Notes: generated by a model not told the origin, from the sequence alone. Positions 1 through 5,557 are shown, counted from the stretch's first letter. The stretch: 5,557 nucleotides of DNA from an uncultured Eggerthella sp. (GCA_900548955.1 URMQ01000113.1:1-5557), one strand, 5' to 3'. Program-made: numbers and translations.

Positions 1-301
1 AAACCATAAGGCCGCTAATTTCACCTAAAGAAAAACCAACAATAGCCTCAGGCTGAAAACCACGTGCTAAAAGAGCACGTGATAAACCAACTGAAATAGC
101 CGAGGTAAGAACCTGAGAATTAAGCGCATCGTTAATCTGCGCTTCATCGCCTTCTTTACTCAAAGCAACAAGATCAATTCCTGTTGCTGCCTTTGCCATT
201 TCAAAAGTTTCTTGCACTTCAGGCAAAACCAAAAGATCAGCACCCATGCCAACCTTTTGAGCTCCTTGCCCTGGCATCATCCATACACTCATTACGCTCA
301 T
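1..301 (-). CDS. fabD: FabD, malonyl-CoA:ACP transacylase, N-terminal 100 codons (runs off left edge)
   Basis: FabD moves the malonyl group from CoA to the phosphopantetheine arm of ACP, supplying the two-carbon donor for type II fatty acid synthesis in the cytoplasm. The visible part starts MSVMSVWMMPGQGAQKVGMG, containing the family's PGQGAQ oxyanion-loop motif near residues 10-15, and reaches GFSLGE (residues 89-94), the nucleophile-elbow motif with the active-site serine at residue 91. The acyltransferase core, with the later Arg, His and Gln residues, lies outside the window. The ATG at 301-299 begins 2 bases after the fabK stop codon, so the genes are tightly coupled. A second ATG at codon 4 (292-290) is an equally plausible start. 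The motif reads GFSLGE instead of the commoner GHSLGE, a variation that is probably tolerated. Identity is clear; the gene is incomplete only because the window ends. Confidence 0.93.
   Translation of the reverse strand, partial: MSVMSVWMMPGQGAQKVGMGADLLVLPEVQETFEMAKAATGIDLVALSKEGDEAQINDALNSQVLTSAISVGLSRALLARGFQPEAIVGFSLGEISGLMV
61..81. repeat. Perfect 8-bp inverted repeat inside fabD
   Basis: CACGTGCT at 61-68 and AGCACGTG at 74-81 are exact inverted copies separated by five bases. The structure lies within the fabD coding sequence, over codons for Ser-Arg-Ala-Leu-Leu-Ala-Arg-Gly. In the mRNA it could form a GC-rich hairpin. No T-run follows, so it is not a terminator, and it may simply be chance from the repeated Arg/Ala codons. 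Confidence 0.5.
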
Positions 302-303
302 CC

Positions 304-1272
304 CTACTTCCAGGCACGCGTTGCGTTCTTGTCCGCCATTTCCTGCAAACCAAAAGCTGCCCACTTTTCTGCCTGAGATACAAGCTCGGTAACAATTTCT
401 ACCGCAGGTTTGCAGTCATGAACTAAGCATGCAGACTGGCCTGCCATCATAGATCCATTGTCCACATCACCCTGAACCGCACGACGAAGAGAACCCGCAA
501 GACGCTCTTCAGCTTCAGCACTATCGCCCATACCCTGAGCTTCCATCTGGCGAATTTCGCGGGTAAGTTTATTTTTTAATCCGCGAACTGGATGACCACC
601 CGCACGACCAGTAACAATCGTGTCGGAGTCTTTTGCGGCAATTACCTTATCTTTATAAGCCTGAGCTACACAACACTCTTCAGCAGTAAGAAAGCGCGTT
701 CCTACCTGAACACCTTCAGCACCAAGTGCAAAAGCTGCAGCCATTCCGCGACCATCCGCAATACCACCTGCCGCAATAACAGGAATCGATACTGCATCGC
801 AAACAGCAGGAACTAATACCATGGTATTCAGCTCGCCAATATGTCCGCCTGCTTCGCAGCCTTCCGCAACAACAGCATCAGCACCACAGCGTTCCATACG
901 ACGCGCAAGAGCAGCAGATGCAACTACAGGAACAACGGTAATGCCCGCTTCCTTCCACATAGGAACATACGAACCAGGATTTCCTGCTCCTGTGGTAACT
1001 ACATCAACTTTCATATCGGCAGCAAGCTGAGCAAGCTGGGGTGCTTCAGGGTTCATGAGCATAATATTTAAACCGATTGGTTTATCGGTCAGTTCACGAG
1101 CTTTTTCGATTTCTGCTTTTACCCAAGATACAGGAGCAGCGCCACAAGCAATAATGCCCAAGCCTCCAGCATTACTTACCGCAGCAGCAAGACGGGCATC
1201 AGCAATGTTTGCCATACCGCCCTGAATAATAGGATATTCAACACCCAAAAGCTCAGTTACTCGTGTTTTCAT
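304..1272 (-). CDS. fabK: FabK, FMN-dependent enoyl-ACP reductase II
   Basis: FabK reduces trans-2-enoyl-ACP to acyl-ACP, the last step of each elongation round, using FMN and NAD(P)H. It is unrelated in fold to FabI and belongs to the nitronate monooxygenase/2-nitropropane dioxygenase-like TIM-barrel family. The 322-residue protein has the usual FabK length. Visible hallmarks are the N-terminal MKTRVTELLGVEYPIIQGGM, the TTGAGNP loop (93-99), AEGCEAGGHIGELNTM (136-151) with the expected catalytic His at 144, and the phosphate-binding run IAAGGIADGRGMAAAFALGA (166-185) followed by QVGTRF (189-194). The SVMAGQ-like segment appears as SMMAGQ (274-279). The AEGxExGGHIG motif with the Met-Lys-Thr-Arg start separates FabK from general nitronate monooxygenases. 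The ATG at 1272 follows a modest purine-rich ribosome site (GAGATGG, 6 bases away). FabK-bearing bacteria are generally insensitive to FabI-directed inhibitors; that is family knowledge, not visible here. Confidence 0.96.
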   Translation of the reverse strand: MKTRVTELLGVEYPIIQGGMANIADARLAAAVSNAGGLGIIACGAAPVSWVKAEIEKARELTDKPIGLNIMLMNPEAPQLAQLAADMKVDVVTTGAGNPGSYVPMWKEAGITVVPVVASAALARRMERCGADAVVAEGCEAGGHIGELNTMVLVPAVCDAVSIPVIAAGGIADGRGMAAAFALGAEGVQVGTRFLTAEECCVAQAYKDKVIAAKDSDTIVTGRAGGHPVRGLKNKLTREIRQMEAQGMGDSAEAEERLAGSLRRAVQGDVDNGSMMAGQSACLVHDCKPAVEIVTELVSQAEKWAAFGLQEMADKNATRAWK

Positions 1273-1300
1273 ATCTAACCATCTCTTTCGTGTGAGGTAT

Positions 1301-1395
1301 TTGACAGCAACAAGCGAACCACCTGAATATAGTTCTCTGCATGATATACTTCAGAGTTTTTACTATTCAGCCTGGTTCGCTTATGTACGTGTCAA
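1301..1395. repeat. Long imperfect inverted repeat between acpP and fabK
   Basis: The 171-base gap between acpP and fabK holds nested complementary arms sharing one centre. TTGACA (1301-1306) pairs with TGTCAA (1390-1395), AAGCGAACCA (1312-1321) with TGGTTCGCTT (1373-1382), CTGAATA (1323-1329) with TATTCAG (1364-1370), and CTCTG (1335-1339) with CAGAG (1352-1356). That gives 28 base pairs broken by small bulges and internal loops. In the acpP-fabK transcript it would fold into one long hairpin with a 12-base loop. No U-run follows on the minus strand, so it is not a classical intrinsic terminator. It could be an RNA processing or stabilising structure at the acpP 3' end, or the remains of a small inverted-repeat element. 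The pairing is seen directly; the role is inferred. Confidence 0.75.
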
Positions 1396-1443
1396 TCTAC
1401 TGTAGTGCTTCTTAGACCGAAGAATGCCCGATAGCTTGGTTAT

Positions 1444-1662
1444 TTACAAAGAATCAATGTAGCTTACAAGCTCTTCGATAGTTTCAAGACCCTCTGGCTC
1501 ACCGAAGTCAATATCAAGCTTTTCTTCGATATCGCAAATAAGCTCTGCCATGTCCAAAGAATCGATGCCCAGATCCTCAAAGGTTGCATCTTCTGTTACC
1601 TCTTCAGGATTGATGTCGAGGGTCTCTTCCAAGATTTCTTTAATTGCATCCAAAGTTGCCAT
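1444..1662 (-). CDS. acpP: Acyl carrier protein
   Basis: ACP is the small acidic cytoplasmic protein that carries acyl intermediates on a 4'-phosphopantetheine arm through all type II fatty acid synthesis steps. The 72-residue length is typical. The attachment motif DLGIDSLDMAEL spans residues 30-41, with the modified serine at 35, directly before the recognition helix II (LDMAELICDIEEKLDID). The protein is rich in Asp and Glu throughout, as expected. The ATG is preceded by AAAGGA at a 6-base spacing; this ribosome site lies just after and partly against the stop codon of the upstream regulator gene, leaving only 12 bases between the two genes. Its position between a FabT-like regulator and fabK supports the fatty-acid ACP rather than a polyketide or other specialised carrier. 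Confidence 0.97.
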   Translation of the reverse strand: MATLDAIKEILEETLDINPEEVTEDATFEDLGIDSLDMAELICDIEEKLDIDFGEPEGLETIEELVSYIDSL

Positions 1663-1674
1663 TAGTGTTCCTTT

Positions 1675-2178
1675 CTATTGAGCTGCAGATTCTTTTGCAG
1701 CTTCGTTCTCATGATCAAAAAAGTCTTTAACTTTACCTAACGCTTTATAAAGAACAGCCTCTTCTTCAGGCGTTAAACACTCCAGTGCGCTATCCGCCAT
1801 CTTTTTATGGAAGGCATCATGTGCACGATATGCCTTGCGCCCTTTAGAAGTAAGCTGAACAAGCACTTGCCTGCGATCCACTTCGCTTCTTGTTCGCTGA
1901 ACATAACCTTTACGTTCAAGCTTAGTCATGGAAGCCGTAAGGGTGGCTAACGTAACATCAAGACGCGAAGCAACCACCTTCATAGGGTTAACTTCATGAA
2001 GTCCAACCGCAACAATCGTATGAAGTTCAGCGATGCTCAATCCTTCAGTAAGGCGATTGTTGAGTGATCGTTCTTCAATACGCAATATAGAATTGAATGT
2101 TTCGGTGAGCATCTCATTGACAACTTCTTTACCTTCACGTTGCCAATCAGGTATTTCGATGCTCTTATTCAAAGCCAT
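1675..2178 (-). CDS. fabT: MarR-family transcriptional repressor, FabT-like
   Basis: This is a winged helix-turn-helix protein of the MarR family, 167 residues in the frame from the first ATG. The DNA-binding region runs from about 48 to 113: LSIAELHTI, then VASRLDVTLATLTASMTKLERKGYV (two-helix reader region, 69-93), then the wing with RSEVDRRQVLVQLTSKG (97-113), where DRR is the MarR wing signature. Flanking helices at 15-45 and 115-155 would form the dimer interface. Its IEE segment, the LSIAELHTI and LERKGYV-RSE-DRR stretches and the FHKKM segment resemble streptococcal FabT, which represses fatty-acid synthesis genes with long-chain acyl-ACP as co-repressor. Its place directly before acpP and fabK supports this role. 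The ribosome site suggests translation may begin at a TTG at codon 3. The MarR call is certain; FabT function is inferred. Confidence 0.88.
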   Translation of the reverse strand: MALNKSIEIPDWQREGKEVVNEMLTETFNSILRIEERSLNNRLTEGLSIAELHTIVAVGLHEVNPMKVVASRLDVTLATLTASMTKLERKGYVQRTRSEVDRRQVLVQLTSKGRKAYRAHDAFHKKMADSALECLTPEEEAVLYKALGKVKDFFDHENEAAKESAAQ

Positions 2179-2186
2179 ACTCCTTT
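2170..2186 (-). promoter_or_regulatory. Ribosome binding site favouring a TTG start for the FabT-like gene
   Basis: AAAGGAG (2186-2180) is followed by a single T and then the first ATG (2178-2176). A one-base spacing is far too short for normal initiation. The third codon is TTG (2172-2170), 7 bases after the ribosome site, which is near the optimum. The actual start may therefore be this TTG, making a 165-residue protein, or the weak placement may keep regulator levels low. Confidence 0.55.
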
Positions 2187-2213
2187 AAAACCAATAGTTT
2201 TGTTAATAATGCT

Positions 2214-3074
2214 TTATGCATTTGCTGGCAAAATGCCGATACCCAGGGCTCCAGGGCCAAGATGGGTAGAAATAATTGCACCACAAGGGCAGGTGCCACC
2301 ATCGATATACTCAATACCAGCCTCAGCAAGAGCAGCCTTCATATCTTCAATGTGCTTCAAATTGCCGCTATGGCAGAAACGAATACGAAGCTCTCCGTAT
2401 TCATTGGTGCGGTTTTCCACTTCGCTAACGAAGGTCTTAATTACTCCACGCATACCCTTTGCTTTTCCATATGCATTAAGAATACCTTTTTCGTTAAAGG
2501 TGAAAATTGGCTTGATATTCAAAAGGCTTGCGTTTTTAACCTGGTCAGCAGAAAGACGGCCGCCCTTAAGCAAGTTCTCTAAGGTTTCTGGAGCCACCAA
2601 GAATTCTGCCGTTGCTAAGAGTTCCTTTGCTTTTGCCTCTGCCTCATCAAGCGTAGCGCCCTCATCACGCATCTTGCAAATCTGTTCTACAACCAATGCC
2701 ACAGGAGCGGTAGCGCCTGCACGAGCACCATCAAGAACACGAACGTCGATATCAACCTGTTCAGCAGCAGCACGAGAAGACTCGATCGTGCCAGACAGAA
2801 CACCTGCAATGTGAATTGCAATAACTCCGTCATATCCCTTTTCTGCAAGAGTGTTATACATCTGCTCGAAGTCATAAGGGGTAGGCTGAGAAGACTGAGG
2901 AAGATTTTCAGCTGCAGCCATACGCTCATAGAATTGCTCAGAAGAAATTTCAAACTGATCCTTAAACGTTTCTCCGTCGATAAGAACACTCAAAGGAACC
3001 ATATGGACATCAAGAGCTTTGTATTCTTCTGGAAGAAGATCTGCTGTTGAGTCGACTACGACGGCAAATCCCAT
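2214..3074 (-). CDS. DegV family fatty-acid-binding protein (FakB-like)
   Basis: DegV proteins bind a fatty acid in a closed pocket. As FakB they present it to the kinase FakA, yielding acyl-phosphate for phospholipid synthesis. The 286-residue length is typical. Family motifs appear in order: VVVDSTADLLPEE (5-17), SQPTPYDFEQMY (62-73), the SGT segment LSGTIESS (93-100) near the carboxylate-binding site, LENLLKGGRLS (165-175), LLNIKPI (184-190), and STHLGPGALGIG (269-280), whose His contacts the ligand carboxyl in known structures. No signal peptide or membrane segment is visible. The ATG is preceded by AAAGGAG at 5 bases. The gene heads the probable operon, 35 bases before the FabT-like regulator, which fits control of exogenous fatty acid use together with synthesis. 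Unusual is a CPC pair (262-264) just before the C-terminal motif. No fakA is visible, so the ligand and partner are inferred. Confidence 0.93.
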   Translation of the reverse strand: MGFAVVVDSTADLLPEEYKALDVHMVPLSVLIDGETFKDQFEISSEQFYERMAAAENLPQSSQPTPYDFEQMYNTLAEKGYDGVIAIHIAGVLSGTIESSRAAAEQVDIDVRVLDGARAGATAPVALVVEQICKMRDEGATLDEAEAKAKELLATAEFLVAPETLENLLKGGRLSADQVKNASLLNIKPIFTFNEKGILNAYGKAKGMRGVIKTFVSEVENRTNEYGELRIRFCHSGNLKHIEDMKAALAEAGIEYIDGGTCPCGAIISTHLGPGALGIGILPANA

Positions 3075-3090
3075 GCTCTCTCCTTTCGCA

Positions 3091-3107
3091 AGAAATCAAA
3101 GATTTCT
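3091..3107. promoter_or_regulatory. Perfect hairpin/palindrome in the degV leader
   Basis: AGAAATC (3091-3097) and GATTTCT (3101-3107) are exact inverted copies around three A bases (three T bases in the transcript). The structure ends four bases upstream of the AAAGGAG ribosome site of degV. It could be a leader hairpin affecting ribosome access, or a second protein-binding palindrome. There is no terminal T-run, so it is not a terminator. Confidence 0.5.
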
Positions 3108-3121
3108 CGTTCAATAATTAC

Positions 3122-3138
3122 TTAGTTTATCTAACTAA
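3122..3138. promoter_or_regulatory. Candidate operator for the FabT/MarR-like repressor
   Basis: TTAGTT (3122-3127) and AACTAA (3133-3138) are perfect 6-bp arms around a 5-base centre, a 17-bp AT-rich palindrome. MarR/FabT proteins bind short palindromes of this size and GTT...AAC polarity. It sits immediately after a possible -10 box on the minus strand and covers the predicted transcription start (about 3137), the ideal position for repression. The regulator gene is the second gene of the transcript, so autoregulation is likely. The palindrome is seen; the binding protein is inferred. Confidence 0.55.
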
Positions 3139-3143
3139 TTGAA

Positions 3144-3172
3144 AGGATAGAGGGATAGATAAGCAAACGCAA
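3144..3172 (-). promoter_or_regulatory. Possible sigma-70-type promoter for the degV-fab operon
   Basis: On the minus strand TTGCGT (3172-3167) and TATCCT (3149-3144) are separated by exactly 17 bases. They match the consensus -35 and -10 boxes at 3 and 4 of 6 positions respectively. The predicted start near 3137 falls inside the candidate operator, and the degV ribosome site lies about 50 bases further on. The match is modest, so this is a candidate supported mostly by position. Confidence 0.35.
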
Positions 3173-3226
3173 GTAAAAGTAGCACTCCCCCACAAATTGA
3201 GCACAGGTGGAAAATTATGCGCAATT

Positions 3227-3295
3227 GTCACTACGAGCGTCTCTTGCTGTTACGCAAGTGTCTCCAACTGTTACGCAAGTGTCTTTAGTTGTTAC
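3227..3295. repeat. Short tandem repeat array, 21-bp period
   Basis: The 17-base stretch CTGTTACGCAAGTGTCT occurs exactly twice, at 3247-3263 and 3268-3284, a period of 21 bases. A third copy begins at 3290 with TGTTAC and then diverges, and a decayed copy (CTACGAGCGTCTC, 3231-3243) precedes the first. The array lies between uvrB and the possible degV promoter, about 75 bases upstream of its -35 box. A 21-bp period puts the copies on the same face of the DNA helix, as in activator or iteron-like binding arrays. Repeated ~20-bp motifs also occur at the ends of IS21-family elements, so this could be a relic of an element end. No transposase gene is present. Confidence 0.7.
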
Positions 3296-3327
3296 ATATA
3301 AAGGGCGGCAGACATAATCGTTCTTGC

Positions 3328-5475
3328 CTATGAGCGTCGACCGCCACCGTAGGAACTTTTTCGTGCACCAAAAGCACTGCCCTTTCGTGCAGTCTTTTTC
3401 AAATCGCCCAAAATATCCTCTTCAGCTTTGCCTTCAAGTTGTGCACGCAGTTTAACCACCTGATCGCGCACCGCCGCAGCACGCTCAAAGTCCATCGCCG
3501 TCGAAGCCTCAAGCATTTCTTCTTCAAGGGATGCAACAATGCGCAACATCTCACTACGGGAATAACCTGCCAATTCAGCGTTAACTTCTTCGGCACTACG
3601 TTTACCTTCGTCGGTCTCGAGATAATCAGTAATGTCGCTAATACCTTTACGAATGGTTTTAGGAACAATACCATGCTCTTCGTTGTATGCCATCTGAATT
3701 GCACGACGACGGCGCGTTTCGGTGATCGCGCGATCCATGGAGTCAGTGATCTTGTCGGCATACATTATCACTTGACCTCCCGCATTACGCGCTGCGCGAC
3801 CAATAGTCTGAATAAGTGAGCGATGGTTGCGCAAGAAACCTTCTTTATCTGCATCCAAAATGGCAACCAGTGAAACTTCTGGCAAGTCCAAACCCTCTCG
3901 AAGCAAATTGATGCCAACTAAAACATCAAATTCGCCTTTGCGAAGATCTCGCAAAATTTCAACACGCTCAAGCGTCCCGATATCGGAATGCATATAGCGT
4001 GCACGAACTCCCTGATCAAGCAAATGTTCAGTCAAATCTTCCGCCATGCGCTTGGTTAAAGTCGTAATAAGAACTCGCTCGTCGCGCTTTGCACGTATTT
4101 TTGCTTCATCGATAATGTCGTCAATTTGCGAAAGAATGGGACGAACATCGATTTCTGGATCCAACAATCCCGTTGGGCGAATGATCTGCTCCACCTTTGC
4201 TTCGCTTACTCGTTCCTCATAGTCTCCTGGCGTTGCAGAAACATAAACAAACTGCGGAACTCGCGCTTCGAATTCGTCAAATCGAAGCGGGCGATTATCC
4301 AAACAGGAAGGCAGACGAAAACCGTGTTCTGCTAGAGTTACCTTACGAGAGCGGTCTCCTTCGTGCATTCCGCGAATCTGAGGAACCGTTACATGACTTT
4401 CGTCAATAAAGCAAAGGAAATCACTAGGAAAATAATCGATCAAAGTATAAGGAGGCTCACCTGGAGCGCGTCCATCCAGGTGCCGCGAATAATTTTCAAT
4501 GCCAGAGCAAAAGCCCATCGTCTCAATCATTTCCAAATCGTAGGAAGTGCGCATCTCCAGGCGCTGCGCTTCAAGCAACTTTCCTTCTTCATTGAATTGC
4601 TTCAGGCGTTCCTGCAATTCTTCTTGAATAGTTTGAAGAGCGTGTTCAATCGCTGGTCTGGCTGCTACGTAATGGGAGGCAGGCCATAAAGGAAGTGCCT
4701 CATATGTATTCAGTACTTCTCCCGTAACGTTATCAATTTCAGATATTTCCTCTATTTCGTCTCCCCAGAATTCCACACGAATCGGATTATCTGCATAGGG
4801 AGGAAATACATCCAACGAATCGCCTCGAACGCGGAAGGTGCCTCGCTTCAATTCGTAGTCATTTCGATCATATTGGATATCTATCAGCTTATGTATAAGT
4901 TCGTCACGATCTTGTTCGATCTCTTTATCAAGAAATACCGCCATACCTGCGTATTCCATCGGCGATCCAATACCATAGATGCAAGAAACTGAAGCCACAA
5001 CGATAACATCACGTCGAGATAAAAGCATTGAAGTTGCGGCATGACGAAGCTTTTCTACCTCCTCGTTAATGGAAGCATCTTTTTCTATGAAGGTATCAGT
5101 TGTTGGAACATAAGCTTCCGGCTGATAATAGTCGTAGTACGAGACAAAATATACCACCGCATTGTTCGGGAAAAACTCTTTTAGCTCTGCCGCCAATTGA
5201 GCAGCAAGTGTTTTGTTGGGCGCTAAAACGAGTGTTGGTTTTTGTACCGCCTCGATAGTTTTAGCCATGGTATAGGTTTTACCCGAACCTGTAACACCTA
5301 ACAACGTTTCATAACGCATCCCAGATTCAATATTTTTGGCTAATTGAGCAATAGCTTTTGGCTGGTCACCTGCAGGCTCATAAGGAGAAACCACCTCAAA
5401 GGGTTGAGACGACAGACGTGCCATGGGTAATTTACCCTCCATTTGATGGCCCTCTAAATTTTGAAGATGCGCCAC
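3328..5475 (-). CDS. uvrB: UvrB, excinuclease ABC subunit B
   Basis: UvrB verifies DNA damage delivered by UvrA and recruits UvrC for incision in nucleotide excision repair. All expected parts are present: Walker A GVTGSGKT (60-67), the damage-probing beta-hairpin region YYDYYQPEAYVPTTDTF (113-129), the UvrA-interaction domain (about 170-270), Walker B DESH (358-361), VSATPGDYE (412-420), helicase motif V GINLLREGLDLPEV (521-534), motif VI QTIGRAARN (556-564), and a C-terminal UVR domain (about 643-680, with MDFERAAAVRDQV) that contacts UvrC. The protein ends in a basic Gly/Ser/Arg tail (SSYGGGRRS). The chosen GTG start (5475) follows GGAGG at only 4 bases. ATG codons 12 (5442) and 18 (5424) also have purine-rich sites, and codon 18 best matches where other UvrB proteins begin. 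At 715 residues it is slightly long, through the N-terminal extension and the tail. The identity is certain; only the start is uncertain. Confidence 0.98.
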   Translation of the reverse strand: MAHLQNLEGHQMEGKLPMARLSSQPFEVVSPYEPAGDQPKAIAQLAKNIESGMRYETLLGVTGSGKTYTMAKTIEAVQKPTLVLAPNKTLAAQLAAELKEFFPNNAVVYFVSYYDYYQPEAYVPTTDTFIEKDASINEEVEKLRHAATSMLLSRRDVIVVASVSCIYGIGSPMEYAGMAVFLDKEIEQDRDELIHKLIDIQYDRNDYELKRGTFRVRGDSLDVFPPYADNPIRVEFWGDEIEEISEIDNVTGEVLNTYEALPLWPASHYVAARPAIEHALQTIQEELQERLKQFNEEGKLLEAQRLEMRTSYDLEMIETMGFCSGIENYSRHLDGRAPGEPPYTLIDYFPSDFLCFIDESHVTVPQIRGMHEGDRSRKVTLAEHGFRLPSCLDNRPLRFDEFEARVPQFVYVSATPGDYEERVSEAKVEQIIRPTGLLDPEIDVRPILSQIDDIIDEAKIRAKRDERVLITTLTKRMAEDLTEHLLDQGVRARYMHSDIGTLERVEILRDLRKGEFDVLVGINLLREGLDLPEVSLVAILDADKEGFLRNHRSLIQTIGRAARNAGGQVIMYADKITDSMDRAITETRRRRAIQMAYNEEHGIVPKTIRKGISDITDYLETDEGKRSAEEVNAELAGYSRSEMLRIVASLEEEMLEASTAMDFERAAAVRDQVVKLRAQLEGKAEEDILGDLKKTARKGSAFGARKSSYGGGRRS

Positions 5476-5494
5476 AATTCCTCCCTGTATTCCT

Positions 5495-5550
5495 ATCTAC
5501 CATTTGAATCCGTAATTCGAAAGAATCTACAATCTAAATCTGCAATTCGA
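5495..5550. repeat. Imperfect direct repeat upstream of uvrB, 30-bp period
   Basis: Bases 5495-5520 and 5525-5550 are two 26-bp direct copies matching at about 21 positions, both starting ATCTAC and ending AATTCGA on the plus strand. They lie 20 to 75 bases before the uvrB GTG start, where a promoter would be expected. I see no convincing -35/-10 pair here. A minus-strand frame is open across both copies from the window edge to a TAG (5493-5491), and the period is a multiple of three, so the tail of an upstream gene is also possible. The rest of 5476-5557 shows nothing else recognisable. Confidence 0.55.
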
Positions 5551-5557
5551 CAGCGTC

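Noticed and set aside
1301..1395. Invertible promoter switch flanked by inverted repeats
   Set aside because: The nested arms are interrupted and continue toward the centre like a hairpin; the segment is small and no recombinase gene is visible.
2187..2205. Short inverted repeat AAAAC/GTTTT in the degV-regulator gap as an operator or terminator
   Set aside because: Only five AT-rich pairs, without a T-run and with the opposite half-site polarity to the main candidate operator; it is weak enough to be chance.
2140..2814. A 224-codon plus-strand open frame opposite degV and the start of the regulator
   Set aside because: It is antisense to two proteins with clear family motifs, has no recognisable domain and no ribosome site; it reads as a shadow frame.
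3227..3295. Possible CRISPR array
   Set aside because: Only two good copies, with five-base gaps instead of spacers of about 30 bases, and no cas genes nearby.
3307..3328. Possible terminator of uvrB (GGCAGA pairing with TCTTGCC across a bulge)
   Set aside because: The stem is short and bulged, touches the stop codon, and is followed on the minus strand by CCCTTTATAT, not a solid T-run.
5500..5522. SOS/LexA box upstream of uvrB (TCGAA...TTCAA on the minus strand)
   Set aside because: The spacing between half sites is one base off and one half carries a mismatch to the Gram-positive/actinobacterial consensus.

Overview
All five genes in this window lie on the minus strand, so transcription runs from high to low coordinates. 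In reading order they are uvrB, degV (FakB type), a MarR-family regulator resembling FabT, acpP, fabK, and the first 100 codons of fabD, which runs off the left edge. The proteins look like those of a Gram-positive-type bacterium of moderate to low GC. The order fabT-acpP-fabK-fabD recalls streptococcal and related Bacillota clusters. The 715-residue UvrB, with its extra N-terminus and Gly/Arg/Ser tail, and the overall look would also suit a low-GC actinobacterium such as Coriobacteriia. The organism cannot be fixed by reading alone.

Right part (3328-5557): uvrB, the damage-recognition helicase-like subunit of nucleotide excision repair. It is preceded by about 80 bases holding an imperfect 26-bp direct repeat with a 30-bp period. 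Between uvrB and degV lies a 253-base gap. It holds a short 21-bp-period tandem repeat, a possible sigma-70-type promoter, a 17-bp palindrome placed where transcription should start (candidate operator of the downstream MarR/FabT-like protein), and a small perfect hairpin just before the degV ribosome binding site.

Left part (1-3074): a fatty-acid gene cluster, probably one operon. The DegV/FakB protein would carry fatty acids for phosphorylation and uptake into lipids. The FabT-like repressor would sense acyl-ACP and set expression. ACP carries the growing chain, FabK performs the last reduction of each elongation cycle, and FabD loads malonate onto ACP. The degV-marR gap is 35 bases, marR-acpP 12 and fabK-fabD 2. 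Only acpP and fabK are separated by a long gap (171 bases), and that gap contains a large imperfect inverted repeat.

I see no mobile-element gene, RNA gene or CRISPR array. The genes are ordinary housekeeping genes. The points worth a second look are the non-coding structures (tandem repeat, operator, long hairpin, repeats before uvrB) and an unusual start site for the regulator. I did not find convincing evidence of a new biological system.
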